From JBFXAF01 sp050184585 (GTDB taxonomy: Bacteria; Pseudomonadota; Alphaproteobacteria; Rhizobiales; Rhizobiaceae), in the NCBI GenBank assembly GCA_050184585.1, contig JBFXAF010000003.1, positions 1 through 64,000 on the forward strand: DNA of 64,000 bases, read 5' to 3'. Of the stretch, positions 42,549 through 53,632 are shown piece by piece; the first letter of the stretch is position 1, and each line of letters begins with the position of its first letter. The notes under the pieces are model-generated. The model was not told the DNA's origin and did no database searches. It was given only the letters and a program-made list of their open reading frames with translations. The position numbers were made by a program, and so were the translations under genes.

Positions 42549-45500
42549 ATGAGCGACCCTTCGAACGGCCACCCCGAGACAGGCATCACTGCCCTCTTCG
42601 TACGACGGCCGGTGCTCGCCTTCGTCATCAACACCCTGATCGCGGTCGCCGGACTTGCGGCGTTCTATGGCGTCGAGATCCGCGAACTCCCAGACGTGGA
42701 TCGCCCGGTCGTCACCGTGGCGACCGATTTCGTCGGCGCGGCGGCCGAGACAATCGACCGTGAGGTGACCGCCGTGCTGGAAAGCGCGGTATCGCGCGTG
42801 TCCGGCGTCAAGTCGATCTCGTCCACGTCCTCGTTCGGACGCAGCCGCATCACCGTCGAGTTCGGCGACGACGTGAACCTCGATGTCGCGGCGTCCGACA
42901 TGCGCGACGCGATGGCCCGCGTGGTCAACCAGCTTCCCGAGGACATCGAGCCGACGCGCATCATCAAGGCCGACGCCAACGCCAGCGCGGTGATGCGCCT
43001 CGCGGTCACCTCCGATCGCATGTCGGTCGAGGACATGACCATCTTCATCGAAGACGAGATCCTCGACACACTTTCCGCCGTCCCGGGAGTCGCGGACCTG
43101 CAGGTCTACGGGGATCGCGAGAAGATATTCCGGATCGACATCGACCAGGCCAAGCTCGCCAGCCTCGGCCTCACCGTCGCCGACCTCCGAAGCGCGCTGG
43201 CGTCGGTGGCTTTCGATGCGCCCGCCGGCTCGATCACCACGACGGACCAGGACATCATCGTACGCGCGACCGCAGCCGTCACGACGCCCGAGCAGTTCGA
43301 GGACATCGTGATCTCGGGCCAGACACGCATGCGCGACGTGGCGACCGTCACGCTTGGCCCGGACATCGGACAGACCGCGTTGCGCGCCAACGGACGCACG
43401 GGCATCGGGATGGGCATCATACGGGCAGCCCAGTCCAACACGCTCGACATTTCCGACGGCGTCTACGAGGCGACCGACCGCATTCGGCCAAACCTGCCGG
43501 AGGGCATGGACATCCGGGTGACCAGCGATGACGCCGTCTTCGTCGAGGGCGCGATCCACGAAGTCGAGATCGCGCTCGTCATCGCAGTGTCGCTGGTGCT
43601 GCTGGTCATCTACCTGTTCCTGCTGGACTGGCGCGCCACCCTGATTCCCGGCCTCGCCATGCCGGTCGCCCTCATCGGATCGATCGCGGCGATCTATCTG
43701 GCCGGCTTCTCGATCAACATCCTGACCCTGCTCGCGCTCGTTCTGGCGACGGGTCTCGTCGTCGACGATGCAATCGTGGTGCTGGAGAACATCGTGCGAC
43801 GCCGCAATGAGGGCATGGGGCCCCGCGCGGCCGCCGTTCTCGGTACGCAGGAGGTCTTCTTCGCCGTCATCGCCACGACGGCCACGCTTTGCGCGGTCTT
43901 CGTTCCGCTGTCCTTCCTGCCCGGCCAGACCGGCGGGCTGTTCCGCGAGTTCGGCTTCGTGCTCGCCATGTCGGTGCTGCTGTCGTCGATCGTGGCGCTT
44001 TCGCTCTGCCCGATGCTCGCCTCGCGAATGCTGAAGGCGGGAGGCCATGCAGAGAACCGAAAAGGCCTCGGTGCGCGTGTCGGCGGCGCGCTCGTCGGCC
44101 TGTACGGGCGCTGCCTGCGGGCCTGCCTCGGCGCACCGCTCATCGTGGTGCTGGTATCGGCGCTGTTCGCCGCGAGCGCCTTCGGCGCCTTCGGTCTGAT
44201 CCGTCAGGAACTGACGCCGATCGAGGACCGTTCGGTGGTGATCCTGCGCGTCCAGGCCCCGCAGGGCGTGAGCCTCGACTACACACGGCAGCAGATGCGC
44301 AGCCTCGAGCAACTCGTCCAGCCCATGGTGGAGAGTGGCGAGGTCATCAACACGTTCGCGAGCGCCGGCTGGGGCGGCGTGAACAATTCCGGATTCGTGG
44401 TGCTGACCCTTGCGCCATGGTCGGAAAGACTGCGCACGCAGCAGGAGATCGCCGCCGAGGCCTCGGAGCTCGCGAAGCAGATCCCCGGGGTCCGGGTGTT
44501 CGTCATGCAGCCCAACAGCCTCGGCATTCGCGGCGCGGGAAGCGGGCTCCAGTTCGCCCTGATCGGCGACGATTACGGCGAACTCGGCGAGGCGGCCGGG
44601 CGTATCGTCGAGGAGATGGAGAAGGATCCGCGCTTCCAGCAGGCGCGCCTGTCGACCGAATCGACACAACCGCAGCTCTCGGTCGAGATCAATCGTGAGC
44701 GTGCTTCGGACCTGGGCATCGACGTTGCCGGACTCGCCGACACCATCCAGGCCATGCTCGACGGCCGCGACATCGGCGACGTGTTCATCGCCGACCGCAG
44801 CTACGCCGTGAAGCTGGTGTCCACGACGAACCCGATCAACGACCCGACCGACCTGGAGAACATCTTCCTCAAGACCGGCGACGGACGCTACGTGCCGATG
44901 TCGACGATCGCCAACCTCACCGAGCGGGCGGTCCCGCCGCAGCTGGCGCGCGAACAGCAGCTTCGCTCCGTCGCCATCACCGCGGGCCTGCGGGGGGATT
45001 TCGCGCTGGGAACGGCATGGGAGGTGGCGCAGGAGATCGCCGAGCCGCTGCTGCCGGCCGGCGCCCGCACGATACCGCTCGCAGAGGCGGCGACGCTGGG
45101 CGAACAGTCCAGTTCCATGCTGATCATCTTCGGCTTCGCGCTGGTCATCATCCTGCTCGTCCTGTCGGCGCAGTTCGAGAGCTTCGTCTCGGCGATCATC
45201 ATCATGGCGACCGTCCCGCTCGGGCTCGCTTGCGCCGTCTTCGCGATGCTGCTTACGGGCACCAGCCTCAATGCCTACAGTCAGATCGGATTGGTGCTGC
45301 TGGTCGGCGTCATGGCCAAGAACGGCATCCTCATCGTGGAGTTCGCCAATCAGCTTCGCGACCGGGGACTTGGCGTGCGCGAGGCCATCGAGCAGGCGGC
45401 CACCATCCGCCTGAGGCCGGTGCTCATGACCATGATCTGCACGATCCTCGGAGGCCTGCCCCTGGTTCTGGCGAGTGGCGCCGGCGCCGAGGCTCGCATC

Positions 45501-45677
45501 GCGCTCGGCTGGGTCATCGTCGGCGGCCTCGGCCTCGCGACGGCATCCACGCTCTTCCTGACGCCGGTCGTCTACCTGCTGCTCGGCCGCTTCGTGACGC
45601 CCAAGATCGAGGAAGAGGCGCGACTGAAGCGCGAGCTCGAGGAAGCGGCCTACGCCAACATCGAACCGGCCGAGTAA
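42549..45677 (+). CDS. RND efflux transporter, inner-membrane pump (AcrB/MexB-like)
   Basis: The 1042-residue proton-driven pump has 12 predicted helices in two halves, each followed by a large periplasmic domain. The helix-4 proton-relay motif is seen in LVLATGLVVDDAIVVLENI with two Asp, and the second half has VGVMAKNGILIVEFANQLRD. The N-terminus (FVRRPVLAFVINTLIAVAGL) is typical. The substrates cannot be read from sequence; relatives expel drugs, detergents or plant compounds. The operon closes with a strong terminator. Long open frames on the opposite strand here are shadows. Confidence 0.95.
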   Translation: MSDPSNGHPETGITALFVRRPVLAFVINTLIAVAGLAAFYGVEIRELPDVDRPVVTVATDFVGAAAETIDREVTAVLESAVSRVSGVKSISSTSSFGRSRITVEFGDDVNLDVAASDMRDAMARVVNQLPEDIEPTRIIKADANASAVMRLAVTSDRMSVEDMTIFIEDEILDTLSAVPGVADLQVYGDREKIFRIDIDQAKLASLGLTVADLRSALASVAFDAPAGSITTTDQDIIVRATAAVTTPEQFEDIVISGQTRMRDVATVTLGPDIGQTALRANGRTGIGMGIIRAAQSNTLDISDGVYEATDRIRPNLPEGMDIRVTSDDAVFVEGAIHEVEIALVIAVSLVLLVIYLFLLDWRATLIPGLAMPVALIGSIAAIYLAGFSINILTLLALVLATGLVVDDAIVVLENIVRRRNEGMGPRAAAVLGTQEVFFAVIATTATLCAVFVPLSFLPGQTGGLFREFGFVLAMSVLLSSIVALSLCPMLASRMLKAGGHAENRKGLGARVGGALVGLYGRCLRACLGAPLIVVLVSALFAASAFGAFGLIRQELTPIEDRSVVILRVQAPQGVSLDYTRQQMRSLEQLVQPMVESGEVINTFASAGWGGVNNSGFVVLTLAPWSERLRTQQEIAAEASELAKQIPGVRVFVMQPNSLGIRGAGSGLQFALIGDDYGELGEAAGRIVEEMEKDPRFQQARLSTESTQPQLSVEINRERASDLGIDVAGLADTIQAMLDGRDIGDVFIADRSYAVKLVSTTNPINDPTDLENIFLKTGDGRYVPMSTIANLTERAVPPQLAREQQLRSVAITAGLRGDFALGTAWEVAQEIAEPLLPAGARTIPLAEAATLGEQSSSMLIIFGFALVIILLVLSAQFESFVSAIIIMATVPLGLACAVFAMLLTGTSLNAYSQIGLVLLVGVMAKNGILIVEFANQLRDRGLGVREAIEQAATIRLRPVLMTMICTILGGLPLVLASGAGAEARIALGWVIVGGLGLATASTLFLTPVVYLLLGRFVTPKIEEEARLKRELEEAAYANIEPAE

Positions 45678-45696
45678 CCGCCCAGCCACGAACGAA

Positions 45697-45730
45697 AAAG
45701 CGCCGCACGGATCGCTCCGCGCGGCGCTTT
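45697..45730. terminator. Bidirectional hairpin terminator
   Basis: AAAGCGCCGC pairs perfectly with GCGGCGCTTT, with a further CGGA/TCCG stem inside the loop. The A run before and T run after make it work on both strands, ending the RND operon from the left and the minus-strand substrate-binding gene from the right. Confidence 0.9.
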
Positions 45731-45748
45731 CGTTCAGTCGGACTGATA

Positions 45749-46930
45749 TTACTGCGACTTGGTGGGATCGACGCGGCCGACTTCCTTCCAGACGCCGCCT
45801 TCGATCTTGTTGATCACGATCACGTCACCGCCCTGATGGTCTCCGGGGCCGTACTTGATGTCGCCATCGGCGATCGGATCGTGGAAGGCGAGGGACTCCA
45901 TGCCCTTCTGGAAGCTCTCCGGCGTCAGGTCCTTGCCGGCGGCTTCGAGAGCCTTCACGAGCGTGACGCCCGCCGAGCGTCCGAGCTGGGCGGCGGTGCC
46001 GGGATCTTCGCCGGTGGCCGCCTTGAAGCCCTCGGCCCACTTGCGCAGCTCCTCGTTGGTGGCCAGCCTGTTCTCCAGGTCAGACCAGCTCGCCGCCGCG
46101 TAGTAGCCTTCCGTCACGCCGCCCGGCACCTTGGCCACCGCCGTGTTGAAGCCTGCCGACGAGCCGACGAATGCGACGTCGTTCCAGCCGAGCTTCTTGG
46201 CCGTTCCGAGGATGACGATCGTCTGGCGCACGCCGACCGCGGTCGAGACGATGTCGCAGCCCGCTTCGCGCAGCTTGGTGAGCGAGCCGACGAAATCCTG
46301 GTCGTCCGGCTTGTGGGTGGTCTCGGCCGCATAGGACAGGCCGAGTTCCTCCGCCTTCTCCTTGGTGCCCTCGTAGACTTCGAGGCCGAAGTCGGAAGGG
46401 AAGTACATGGAGCAGATCTCCTTGGCGCCGGTCTCCTTCGAAAGATACTCGATCGCCGCCTTGAGCTGGTCATAGTAGGACGAGCCGCCGGTGTACTTGT
46501 ACGTCGTGTCGCCCTCGATCATCTGACGGGCCGCCGACAGCGGCGACACATTCGCCACCTTGGCCGCCTCCATGATCGGGAAGCCGGCGAGGTTGTGCGG
46601 CGTTCCGAGGTTCGAGACCATCACGAAGACGCGGTCGGAGTTGACGAGCTTGTTGAAGTTCTGGACCGCCTTCGGGACCTGGTAGCCGTGATCCTCGACG
46701 ATGAACCGGATCTTGCGGCCGTGGATGCCGCCGGCCGCGTTAACCTCGTCGAAGGTCTGCTGCAGCGCCTTGATCGCCTGGACGTTGAAAGGCGCAAAGA
46801 CGCCCGACAGGTCGCCGTTGGAGCCGATCACGATCTCGGTGTCGCTGACGCCCTGCTGCGCCATCGCTGTGCTCGCCATGCCGGCCACGAGGCCGAGCGC
46901 GACGAGCGATTTCGTCAGAATGCCTTTCAT
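45749..46930 (-). CDS. Branched-chain-type ABC transporter substrate-binding protein (LivK family)
   Basis: The 393-residue periplasmic protein has a signal peptide (LVALGLVAGMASTAMAQQ) and the type I periplasmic-binding fold: IVIGSNGDLSGVFAPFNVQA, VNAAGGIHGRKIRFIVEDHG and SFQKGMESLAF near the end. Members of this subgroup that travel with acyl-CoA ligases often bind aromatic or other hydrophobic carboxylates rather than leucine. It is the last gene of the minus-strand operon and ends at a strong terminator. Confidence 0.9.
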   Translation of the reverse strand: MKGILTKSLVALGLVAGMASTAMAQQGVSDTEIVIGSNGDLSGVFAPFNVQAIKALQQTFDEVNAAGGIHGRKIRFIVEDHGYQVPKAVQNFNKLVNSDRVFVMVSNLGTPHNLAGFPIMEAAKVANVSPLSAARQMIEGDTTYKYTGGSSYYDQLKAAIEYLSKETGAKEICSMYFPSDFGLEVYEGTKEKAEELGLSYAAETTHKPDDQDFVGSLTKLREAGCDIVSTAVGVRQTIVILGTAKKLGWNDVAFVGSSAGFNTAVAKVPGGVTEGYYAAASWSDLENRLATNEELRKWAEGFKAATGEDPGTAAQLGRSAGVTLVKALEAAGKDLTPESFQKGMESLAFHDPIADGDIKYGPGDHQGGDVIVINKIEGGVWKEVGRVDPTKSQ

Positions 46931-47002
46931 TTCATTTCCTCCACTTTGGACTCTCGGTTCTCAGCACGCTGGCCGGCTGCCGGGACGTCGACCCCGGACC
47001 GG

Positions 47003-48889
47003 TCAGGCGTACATCTCGTCGATCAGCTTCTTGTGCTTCTGCTCCACGAAGCTGCGTTTCAGTTTCATCGTCGCTGTCAGCTCGTCGTCCTCCGCCGTGA
47101 GCAGCACGTCGATCAGCCTGAAATCCTTGATCTGCTCCACCCGCGCATATTCGCGGTTGGTTTCCTCCACCACGCCGGCGATCAGCTCGCGCACCTCCTC
47201 CGCCGCGCAGAGCGACTTGAAGTCGCCGAACGGCACCCGCCGATCCTGCGCGAACTTCTCGACGTTCTCCTGGTCGATCATGATAAGGCAGGTCAGGTAC
47301 TTTCGCTTGTCGCCGATCAGCACGGCGTCGGAGATGTAGGGCGAGAACTTCAGCCGGTTCTCGATTTCGGCCGGTGTGATGTTCTTGCCGCCCGCCGTGA
47401 TGATGATGTCCTTCAGCCTGCCGGTGATATGCAGGAAACCCTGGTTGTCGATGCGGCCCATGTCGCCGGTCCTGAGCCAACCGTCCACGATTGTCTCCGC
47501 GGTCTTCTCGGGCTTGTTCCAGTAGCCCTTGAAGACATTGCCGCCGCGGTACTGGATCTCGCCGTCCGGCGCGATGCGAACTTCGCTGCCGGGGACCGGC
47601 TTGCCGATCGAGCCGGTCTTGTAGCCGTCGATCAGGTTGAGCGAGATGACCCCCGAACTCTCGGTCATGCCGTAGCCTTCCAGCACCGTTACGCCGATCG
47701 CCTTGTACCAGCGAAGAAGGTCCGGCGAGATCGGCGCGGCGCCCGTCGTGCCGCGTCGCAGGCGGTCGAAGCCGAGCATCCGGCGCAGGTTGTTGAGCAC
47801 CATGAAGTCCCAGAACGCATAGGCCGCGCTGGTGAGCAGCGGGACAGGCTTGCCGTCCTCGAGGCATTCCGCCCGCTTCATGCCGGTCGCGACCGCCCGC
47901 TTGTAGGCCCAGCGACCGAGGAAGGTCGATTCGCCTGCCATGATCGCCACGCGGCTGTAGACCTTCTCCCAGACGCGCGGCACCGCGGTGAAGACGTGCG
48001 GGCTCACCTCGCGCACGTTGTCGAACACCGTCTCGGGGCTCTCGGCGAAGTTGACCGTCGACTTCAGCGCGATCGGAATGAACGCGGTGATCAGCCTCTC
48101 GAGGATGTGGCAGAGCGGCAGGAAACACACCTGCTCGTCGCCCTCCTTCACCGGCAGCGTGATCAGCGCTCCGCTGATCGACGCCATGATGTTCTCGTTG
48201 CTGATCATCGCGCCCTTGGGCGGTCCCGTGGTGCCCGACGTGTAGACGAGGATCGCCGTGTCCTTCGGAGCGGACTTCGCCACTTCCTCGTCGAAGCGGT
48301 TCGGGTTCGCCTTCAGGAACTCGCGCCCGATGCGGTAGAGATCGTCGAGGAAGATCACCCTGTCGTCCTCGAAGCCGTGCAATCCGTCGCGATCATAAAC
48401 GATGACCCTGGACAGCCCCGGCATGCGGTCACGCACGGACAGATACTTGTCGAGCTGCTCGTCGTTCTCCACGAACAGGAAACGGCTGTCGGAGTCCGTG
48501 ACGAGATAGGCGAGCTGGCTCGCCGAGTCGGTCGTGTAGACTCCCGAGGCGATGCCGCCGACCGACTGAACGCCGAGATCGGTGTAGATCCACTCCTTGT
48601 TGTCCTCGGAGAGGATCGAGACCACATCGCCGCGTTTAAGCCCGAGTGAGATCAGGCCTAGGCCGATGAGGCGCGCGTGCTCGAGGAAGTCCGCCCAGGT
48701 GTAGGACAGCCAGATCCCGTAGTCCTTCTCGCGGTGGGCGACCTTCGGGCCGAGTTCCTTGCAGCGTTGCAGGAACAGCTTGGCGAGCGTATCGCAACCG
48801 TCGAAGAAATACGGACCCTTGCCGACGTCGGCATTGATCGAATGGCCGTCCACCACCTGTTGGGGCGGCATGTTGGCGACGATCGTCAT
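47003..48889 (-). CDS. AMP-forming long-chain acyl-CoA ligase (FadD-like)
   Basis: The 628-residue enzyme activates a carboxylic acid with ATP and CoA. It has the AMP-binding motif LVYTSGTTGPPKGAMIS, the region EGYGMTESSGVISLN, and the hinge/A10-type GRLKDIIITAGGKNITPAEI. It belongs to the bacterial long-chain AMP ligase group that sits in Liv-type ABC operons. It lies between livF and the substrate-binding gene (25 and 72 bases), so the acid brought in is probably activated at once. Confidence 0.92.
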   Translation of the reverse strand: MTIVANMPPQQVVDGHSINADVGKGPYFFDGCDTLAKLFLQRCKELGPKVAHREKDYGIWLSYTWADFLEHARLIGLGLISLGLKRGDVVSILSEDNKEWIYTDLGVQSVGGIASGVYTTDSASQLAYLVTDSDSRFLFVENDEQLDKYLSVRDRMPGLSRVIVYDRDGLHGFEDDRVIFLDDLYRIGREFLKANPNRFDEEVAKSAPKDTAILVYTSGTTGPPKGAMISNENIMASISGALITLPVKEGDEQVCFLPLCHILERLITAFIPIALKSTVNFAESPETVFDNVREVSPHVFTAVPRVWEKVYSRVAIMAGESTFLGRWAYKRAVATGMKRAECLEDGKPVPLLTSAAYAFWDFMVLNNLRRMLGFDRLRRGTTGAAPISPDLLRWYKAIGVTVLEGYGMTESSGVISLNLIDGYKTGSIGKPVPGSEVRIAPDGEIQYRGGNVFKGYWNKPEKTAETIVDGWLRTGDMGRIDNQGFLHITGRLKDIIITAGGKNITPAEIENRLKFSPYISDAVLIGDKRKYLTCLIMIDQENVEKFAQDRRVPFGDFKSLCAAEEVRELIAGVVEETNREYARVEQIKDFRLIDVLLTAEDDELTATMKLKRSFVEQKHKKLIDEMYA

Positions 48890-48914
48890 CAGCTCCTCCC
48901 GTTCGCGGACGCGG

Positions 48915-49720
48915 TCAACGCCACGTCTTCCGTTGTTTCCAGCGCTTCTGTCCGCGCTGCGTCTCCCCCTGGACGCCGAGGTAGAACTCCTGGACGTCCT
49001 TCGACTCTAGCAGGCGAGGCGCGGCGTCCGCCATGACGACGCGCCCGAGCTCCATCACGTAACCGTAATCGGCAACTTCGAGGGCCACCCGCGCGTTCTG
49101 CTCGACCAGCATCATGGTCACCTCCTGCTCGCGGTTCAGCCGGCGGATGATGCCGAAGATCTCCTTGACGAGGATCGGCGACAGGCCGAGACTCGGCTCG
49201 TCGAGCAGCATCAGCCTGGGACCGGCCATGAGGCCACGCCCGATGGCCAGCATCTGCTGCTGGCCTCCCGAAAGCGTACCCGCCGCCTGGCGGCGTCGTT
49301 CGGCGAGGATCGGGAAATAGGAGTACACCATCTCCTGGTCGCGACGGATTCCCTCCAGGTCGTTGCGCACGAAGGCGCCCATCCTCAGGTTCTCCTCGAC
49401 CGTGAGCAGCGGGAACACCTCGCGTCCTTCCGGGACGTGAACGATGCCGCCGCGGACCACCCTGTCCGGTTCGGCGCCGGCGATATTCTCGCCTCCGTAG
49501 ATGATCTCGCCCTTCTGCGGATTCATGACGCCGGAGACTGTCTTCAGCAGCGTCGTCTTGCCGGCGCCGTTGGCGCCCAGCACGGTGACGATCTGGCCGC
49601 GCCTGACCTCGAGGCTCACGCCGCGGATCGCCATGATCGGACCGTAATATGTCTCGAGGTTCCTGACCGTGAGCACGACCGGCGCCTCGGAACGTACGGG
49701 GTTGAGCGGCATCGGCTTGC

Positions 49721-49724
<4 letters not shown>
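48915..49724 (-). CDS. livF: Branched-chain-type ABC transporter ATP-binding protein LivF
   Basis: The 269-residue ATPase has Walker A LGANGAGKTTLLKT, signature LSGGQQQMLAIGRGL, Walker B LMLLDEPSLGL and the H-loop area VTMMLVEQNARVAL. Length and motifs are those of LivF. It overlaps livG by 4 bases (ATGA). Confidence 0.94.
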
Positions 49725-50508
<784 letters not shown>

Positions 50509-50512
<4 letters not shown>

Positions 50513-51606
50513 CGCATGCGCTCCGTCTTGAGATAGCTCTTCTGGCGGCGGAACATGTCGCGCCGATAGAAGGGGAAGAGTTCGAAATAGGTCCTGATCT
50601 TGACCCAACGGCCGTAGATGCCGAGCGGCTCGAAGAGGATGAAGAGGATCAGGATCGCGCCGAAAATCGCCGATTCGAGCCCGGGTACGGCTACGGAGCT
50701 GCCGCCCATCAGGGAACTCACCAGGTCGCGCGTCATGGCGATCGCCTGGGGAAGCAGCGCCACCACGGCCGCGCCGAAGAAGGCGCCGTGGATCGAGCCC
50801 AGCCCGCCGATGACGATCATCAGCAGGAGCTGGATCGAGATGATGAGGTTGAACGTCTCGTTGTTGAAGATGCCGGCGAAATGGCCCATCAGCGCCCCGG
50901 CCAGCCCGGTGATCGCCGAGGAAATGCCGAACGACACGGCCTTGGTGCGCGCGACGTTGACCCCCATCGCCCGCGCGGACACCTCCGAATCGCGGACGGC
51001 CGAGAAGGAACGCCCGAGCGGCGAGCGCAGGAGGTTGCGATAGACGAGGATGACGAGGATCGCGACGACCAGGGTGAGCCAGTAGAAACGGTCGGGTGTC
51101 CGGTAGCGGTCGATCTGCAGGCCGAAGAGTTCGATCGTCGGGGCGAACAGCCCCACCACGCCATTGGTCAGCGGCTCGGCGATGACGATCAGGTCGTCGG
51201 TCAGGATGGAGATCGCCAGCGTGCCGATGCCGAGGTAGATGCCGTGCAGCTTGGTCATCGGCATGGCGATCAGCGCCCCGGCGAACCCCGCGATGAGCCC
51301 CGCCAGGGGAAATGACAGGATGAACGGTACGCCCGCGTTCTGCAGCAGCACGTTGGCGTAGCAGCCGATGGCCAGGAAGGCGGCGTGGCCGAGGCTGGCC
51401 TGTCCGGTCTGGCCGACCAGGATCATCAGCCCCATGCCCGCTATCGCCCAGATGAGCACATGCGTCATCTCCCCGATCCAGAATGTCCCGAGCAGGAACG
51501 GCAGCACCAGGGCGAGCAGGAGCAGCGCCAGGTACCAGCCCATCTGCGCGCGGTGCCGGAACAGGTTGATGTCGGCGTCGTACGAGGTCTTGAAGACGGT
51601 TCTCAT
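50509..51606 (-). CDS. livM: Branched-chain-type ABC transporter permease LivM
   Basis: The 365-residue permease has about nine helices. It has the LivM motif in GQASLGHAAFLAIGCYA and the EAA-like SARAMGVNVARTKAVSFGIS. FGAAVVALLPQAIA lies toward the end. It starts 10 bases after livH and overlaps livG. Confidence 0.94.
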
Positions 51607-51616
51607 CGCCCGTGCC

Positions 51617-52492
51617 TCACACTTTCTTCCGGTGGATCTGCGCGAGGATTCCGTGCGGCCGGAATACGAGAATCAGGAACAGCAGCAGGTACGGCATGAT
51701 CTGCGAGTATCCGGCGGCGATGTAGTATGAGGCGAACGGCTCGATGAGGCCCACCACCAGCCCGCCAAGAAGCGCGCCCGGCAGGCTGCCGAACCCACCG
51801 ATGACGGCTGCCGCGAACGCCTTGATGCCGAGCAGCCCGGTCGTCGGGTCGATCGATCCCTTCGAGGCGAACAGGATCCCGGCGACGGCGGCGACCGAGC
51901 CTGCGAGCGCCCAGATCAGGGAATTCACGCGCTTGACGGGTATTCCCATGTAGTAGGCCGCGAGCTGGTTCTGGGACGACGCCTGCATGGCGACGCCAAG
52001 CTTGCTCCGGTTGAAGAAGAAGTAGAGGCCCACGGTGAGCACGACGGTGACGAGGATCACCATCACCTCGTCCATGCCGAGCACAAGGCCACCCAGCCGC
52101 ACGTCGACGCCGGCTATCGGAGATTCGAGCGATTTCGGCTCGTGCCCCCAGATCAGGCCCGCGAAGAACCGGAGCACGAAACCCATCGCGATGGTGAGGA
52201 TCACCACGGCGATCTGCGACTGGCCGAGCATGTGCCGCAGCACGAACTTGTCGAGCGCATAGCCGAAGAAGCCCATCGCCACGATGGCGATGGGCACCGA
52301 TATCCAGAACGGCAGACCCCAGAATTCCTGGTTCGTCAGCCCCAGCGTCAGGAACGCGCCCAGCATCATCAGGTCGCCCTGGGCGAAGTTCACCTGCTCG
52401 GTGGCCTTGTAGATCAGCACGAATCCCAGGGCGATCAGGCCGTAGACGCAGCCATTTGCCAGTCCGCTCACGACGAGCTGCAGGATGTCCAA
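51617..52492 (-). CDS. livH: Branched-chain-type ABC transporter permease LivH (TTG start)
   Basis: The 291-residue permease has about eight helices. The N-terminus LVVSGLANGCVYGLIALGFV and NFAQGDLMMLGAFL are diagnostic. The start is the rare codon TTG, supported by GGAGGAG 5 bases upstream and by the exact family N-terminus. It is the first transporter gene after the oxidoreductases on the minus strand (91-base gap). Confidence 0.92.
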   Translation of the reverse strand: MDILQLVVSGLANGCVYGLIALGFVLIYKATEQVNFAQGDLMMLGAFLTLGLTNQEFWGLPFWISVPIAIVAMGFFGYALDKFVLRHMLGQSQIAVVILTIAMGFVLRFFAGLIWGHEPKSLESPIAGVDVRLGGLVLGMDEVMVILVTVVLTVGLYFFFNRSKLGVAMQASSQNQLAAYYMGIPVKRVNSLIWALAGSVAAVAGILFASKGSIDPTTGLLGIKAFAAAVIGGFGSLPGALLGGLVVGLIEPFASYYIAAGYSQIMPYLLLFLILVFRPHGILAQIHRKKV

Positions 52493-52583
52493 CTCTTCTC
52501 CTCCCGATCCAGCCGCGGTCTGACGCCGCGATCTCCGTCGAATGTCCGGCCGCCGGTTCCCGTCGGCGGCCCGTCGTCGTCTC

Positions 52584-53621
52584 CTAGGGTGCTATGAACA
52601 CCTTTCCGTCCGGCCTCGCGAGTTCCGCGGGAACCCGCCCCATCGCCTCGGCGAGCGGCACGACGGCGGTCACGTCCGTCTTCCATCGCCCGTCCGCGAA
52701 CCGCTTCTGCGCATCTGCGATCACCGCGAGCCGCTTCTCCGGATTGCGGCGCATCCATTCGGTCAGCCAGAATCCTTCGATGTGCTTGGACTGGAAGATG
52801 AACTGTCCCGGTTCGCGTATCTCGGTCGCGGTGTCGTCGAGGCGGCCATAGATGATCCACCGCGCCCGCTTGGGCATCTCGTGGAAGATCTGCGCCGCCA
52901 CGGGCCCGGTCACCGCGTCGAGGAAGACGCGCGGCTGCTCGGCCTTCATCACGGCGCGCAGGTCGGACTTGAAGCTCGCGGACTTCTCGTTGAGCACATG
53001 CGCCGCACCGAGCGCCTTCAGCGCTTCGATCTGGTCGTCTCGCCTGACGATGGCGATCGGCCGGAAGCCTTCCTCCTTCGCCACGCCGATCATCAGCTTG
53101 CAGAGCTGGCTGCCGCCGGCGGTGACGACGAAGGCGCGCTCCCCCTCGTCGCGGACGATGCCGAACATGGCGAGCGCCGTCAGCGGATTGACGATCAGCG
53201 CGGCTCCGTCCTCGTCCTTCACGCCATTAATCAGCGGGATGCAGGCGAGGGCGTCGGCGATGGCGTACTCCGCCCAGGAGCCCCAGTTGCTCAGCCCGGT
53301 CGCGAAGGCGATCCGTTTGCCGATGAGGACCTTCGCCGCCGGATCGTCGCCCGCGGCGACCACCGTGCCGACGCCCTCGAAACCCGCCGGCTGTCCTTTC
53401 GCGCGCGGCTGACCATAGAGCCCCTTGACGAACATCACGTCGGACGGATTGATCGCCGCCCGGTCGACTTTGACCAGAACCTGCCGGCCGCTCGGGTCCG
53501 GCACCGCTATGCGGCCGAGGGAGACATAGGGCTCCATCGCCTCGAGCGCACTGCCGCTGCGCTCGGTCGCATAGCCGTCGCCCTTGAGGAGCAACGCGTT
53601 CATCTCGGAGGGTATCGCCAT
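52584..53621 (-). CDS. Zinc-binding-type alcohol dehydrogenase / quinone oxidoreductase family protein
   Basis: The 345-residue MDR-superfamily enzyme has a GroES-like N-terminal domain (AAINPSDVMFVKGLYGQPRA, GFEGVGTVVAAGDDP) and a Rossmann domain (FVVTAGGSQLCKLMIGVAKE). It lacks the structural zinc cysteines. ATG at 53621 with GAGGG upstream is preferred; a GTG at 53636 overlaps the previous gene's stop as GTGA. It probably reduces an enone or quinone intermediate of the pathway with NAD(P)H. Confidence 0.8.
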   Translation of the reverse strand: MAIPSEMNALLLKGDGYATERSGSALEAMEPYVSLGRIAVPDPSGRQVLVKVDRAAINPSDVMFVKGLYGQPRAKGQPAGFEGVGTVVAAGDDPAAKVLIGKRIAFATGLSNWGSWAEYAIADALACIPLINGVKDEDGAALIVNPLTALAMFGIVRDEGERAFVVTAGGSQLCKLMIGVAKEEGFRPIAIVRRDDQIEALKALGAAHVLNEKSASFKSDLRAVMKAEQPRVFLDAVTGPVAAQIFHEMPKRARWIIYGRLDDTATEIREPGQFIFQSKHIEGFWLTEWMRRNPEKRLAVIADAQKRFADGRWKTDVTAVVPLAEAMGRVPAELARPDGKVFIAP

Positions 53622-53632
53622 CGTGTCAGCCC

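Noticed and set aside
42288..45689. A 1133-codon open frame on the minus strand opposite the RND pump
   Set aside because: It is rich in Arg, Asp, Gly and His with no recognisable domain and lies exactly opposite a convincing pump gene. In GC-rich DNA the opposite frame of a real gene often lacks stops.
45017..48649. A 1210-codon plus-strand open frame opposite livK and the acyl-CoA ligase
   Set aside because: It is a shadow of two well-supported minus-strand genes, with composition typical of antisense frames, and it also overlaps the RND pump and the terminator.
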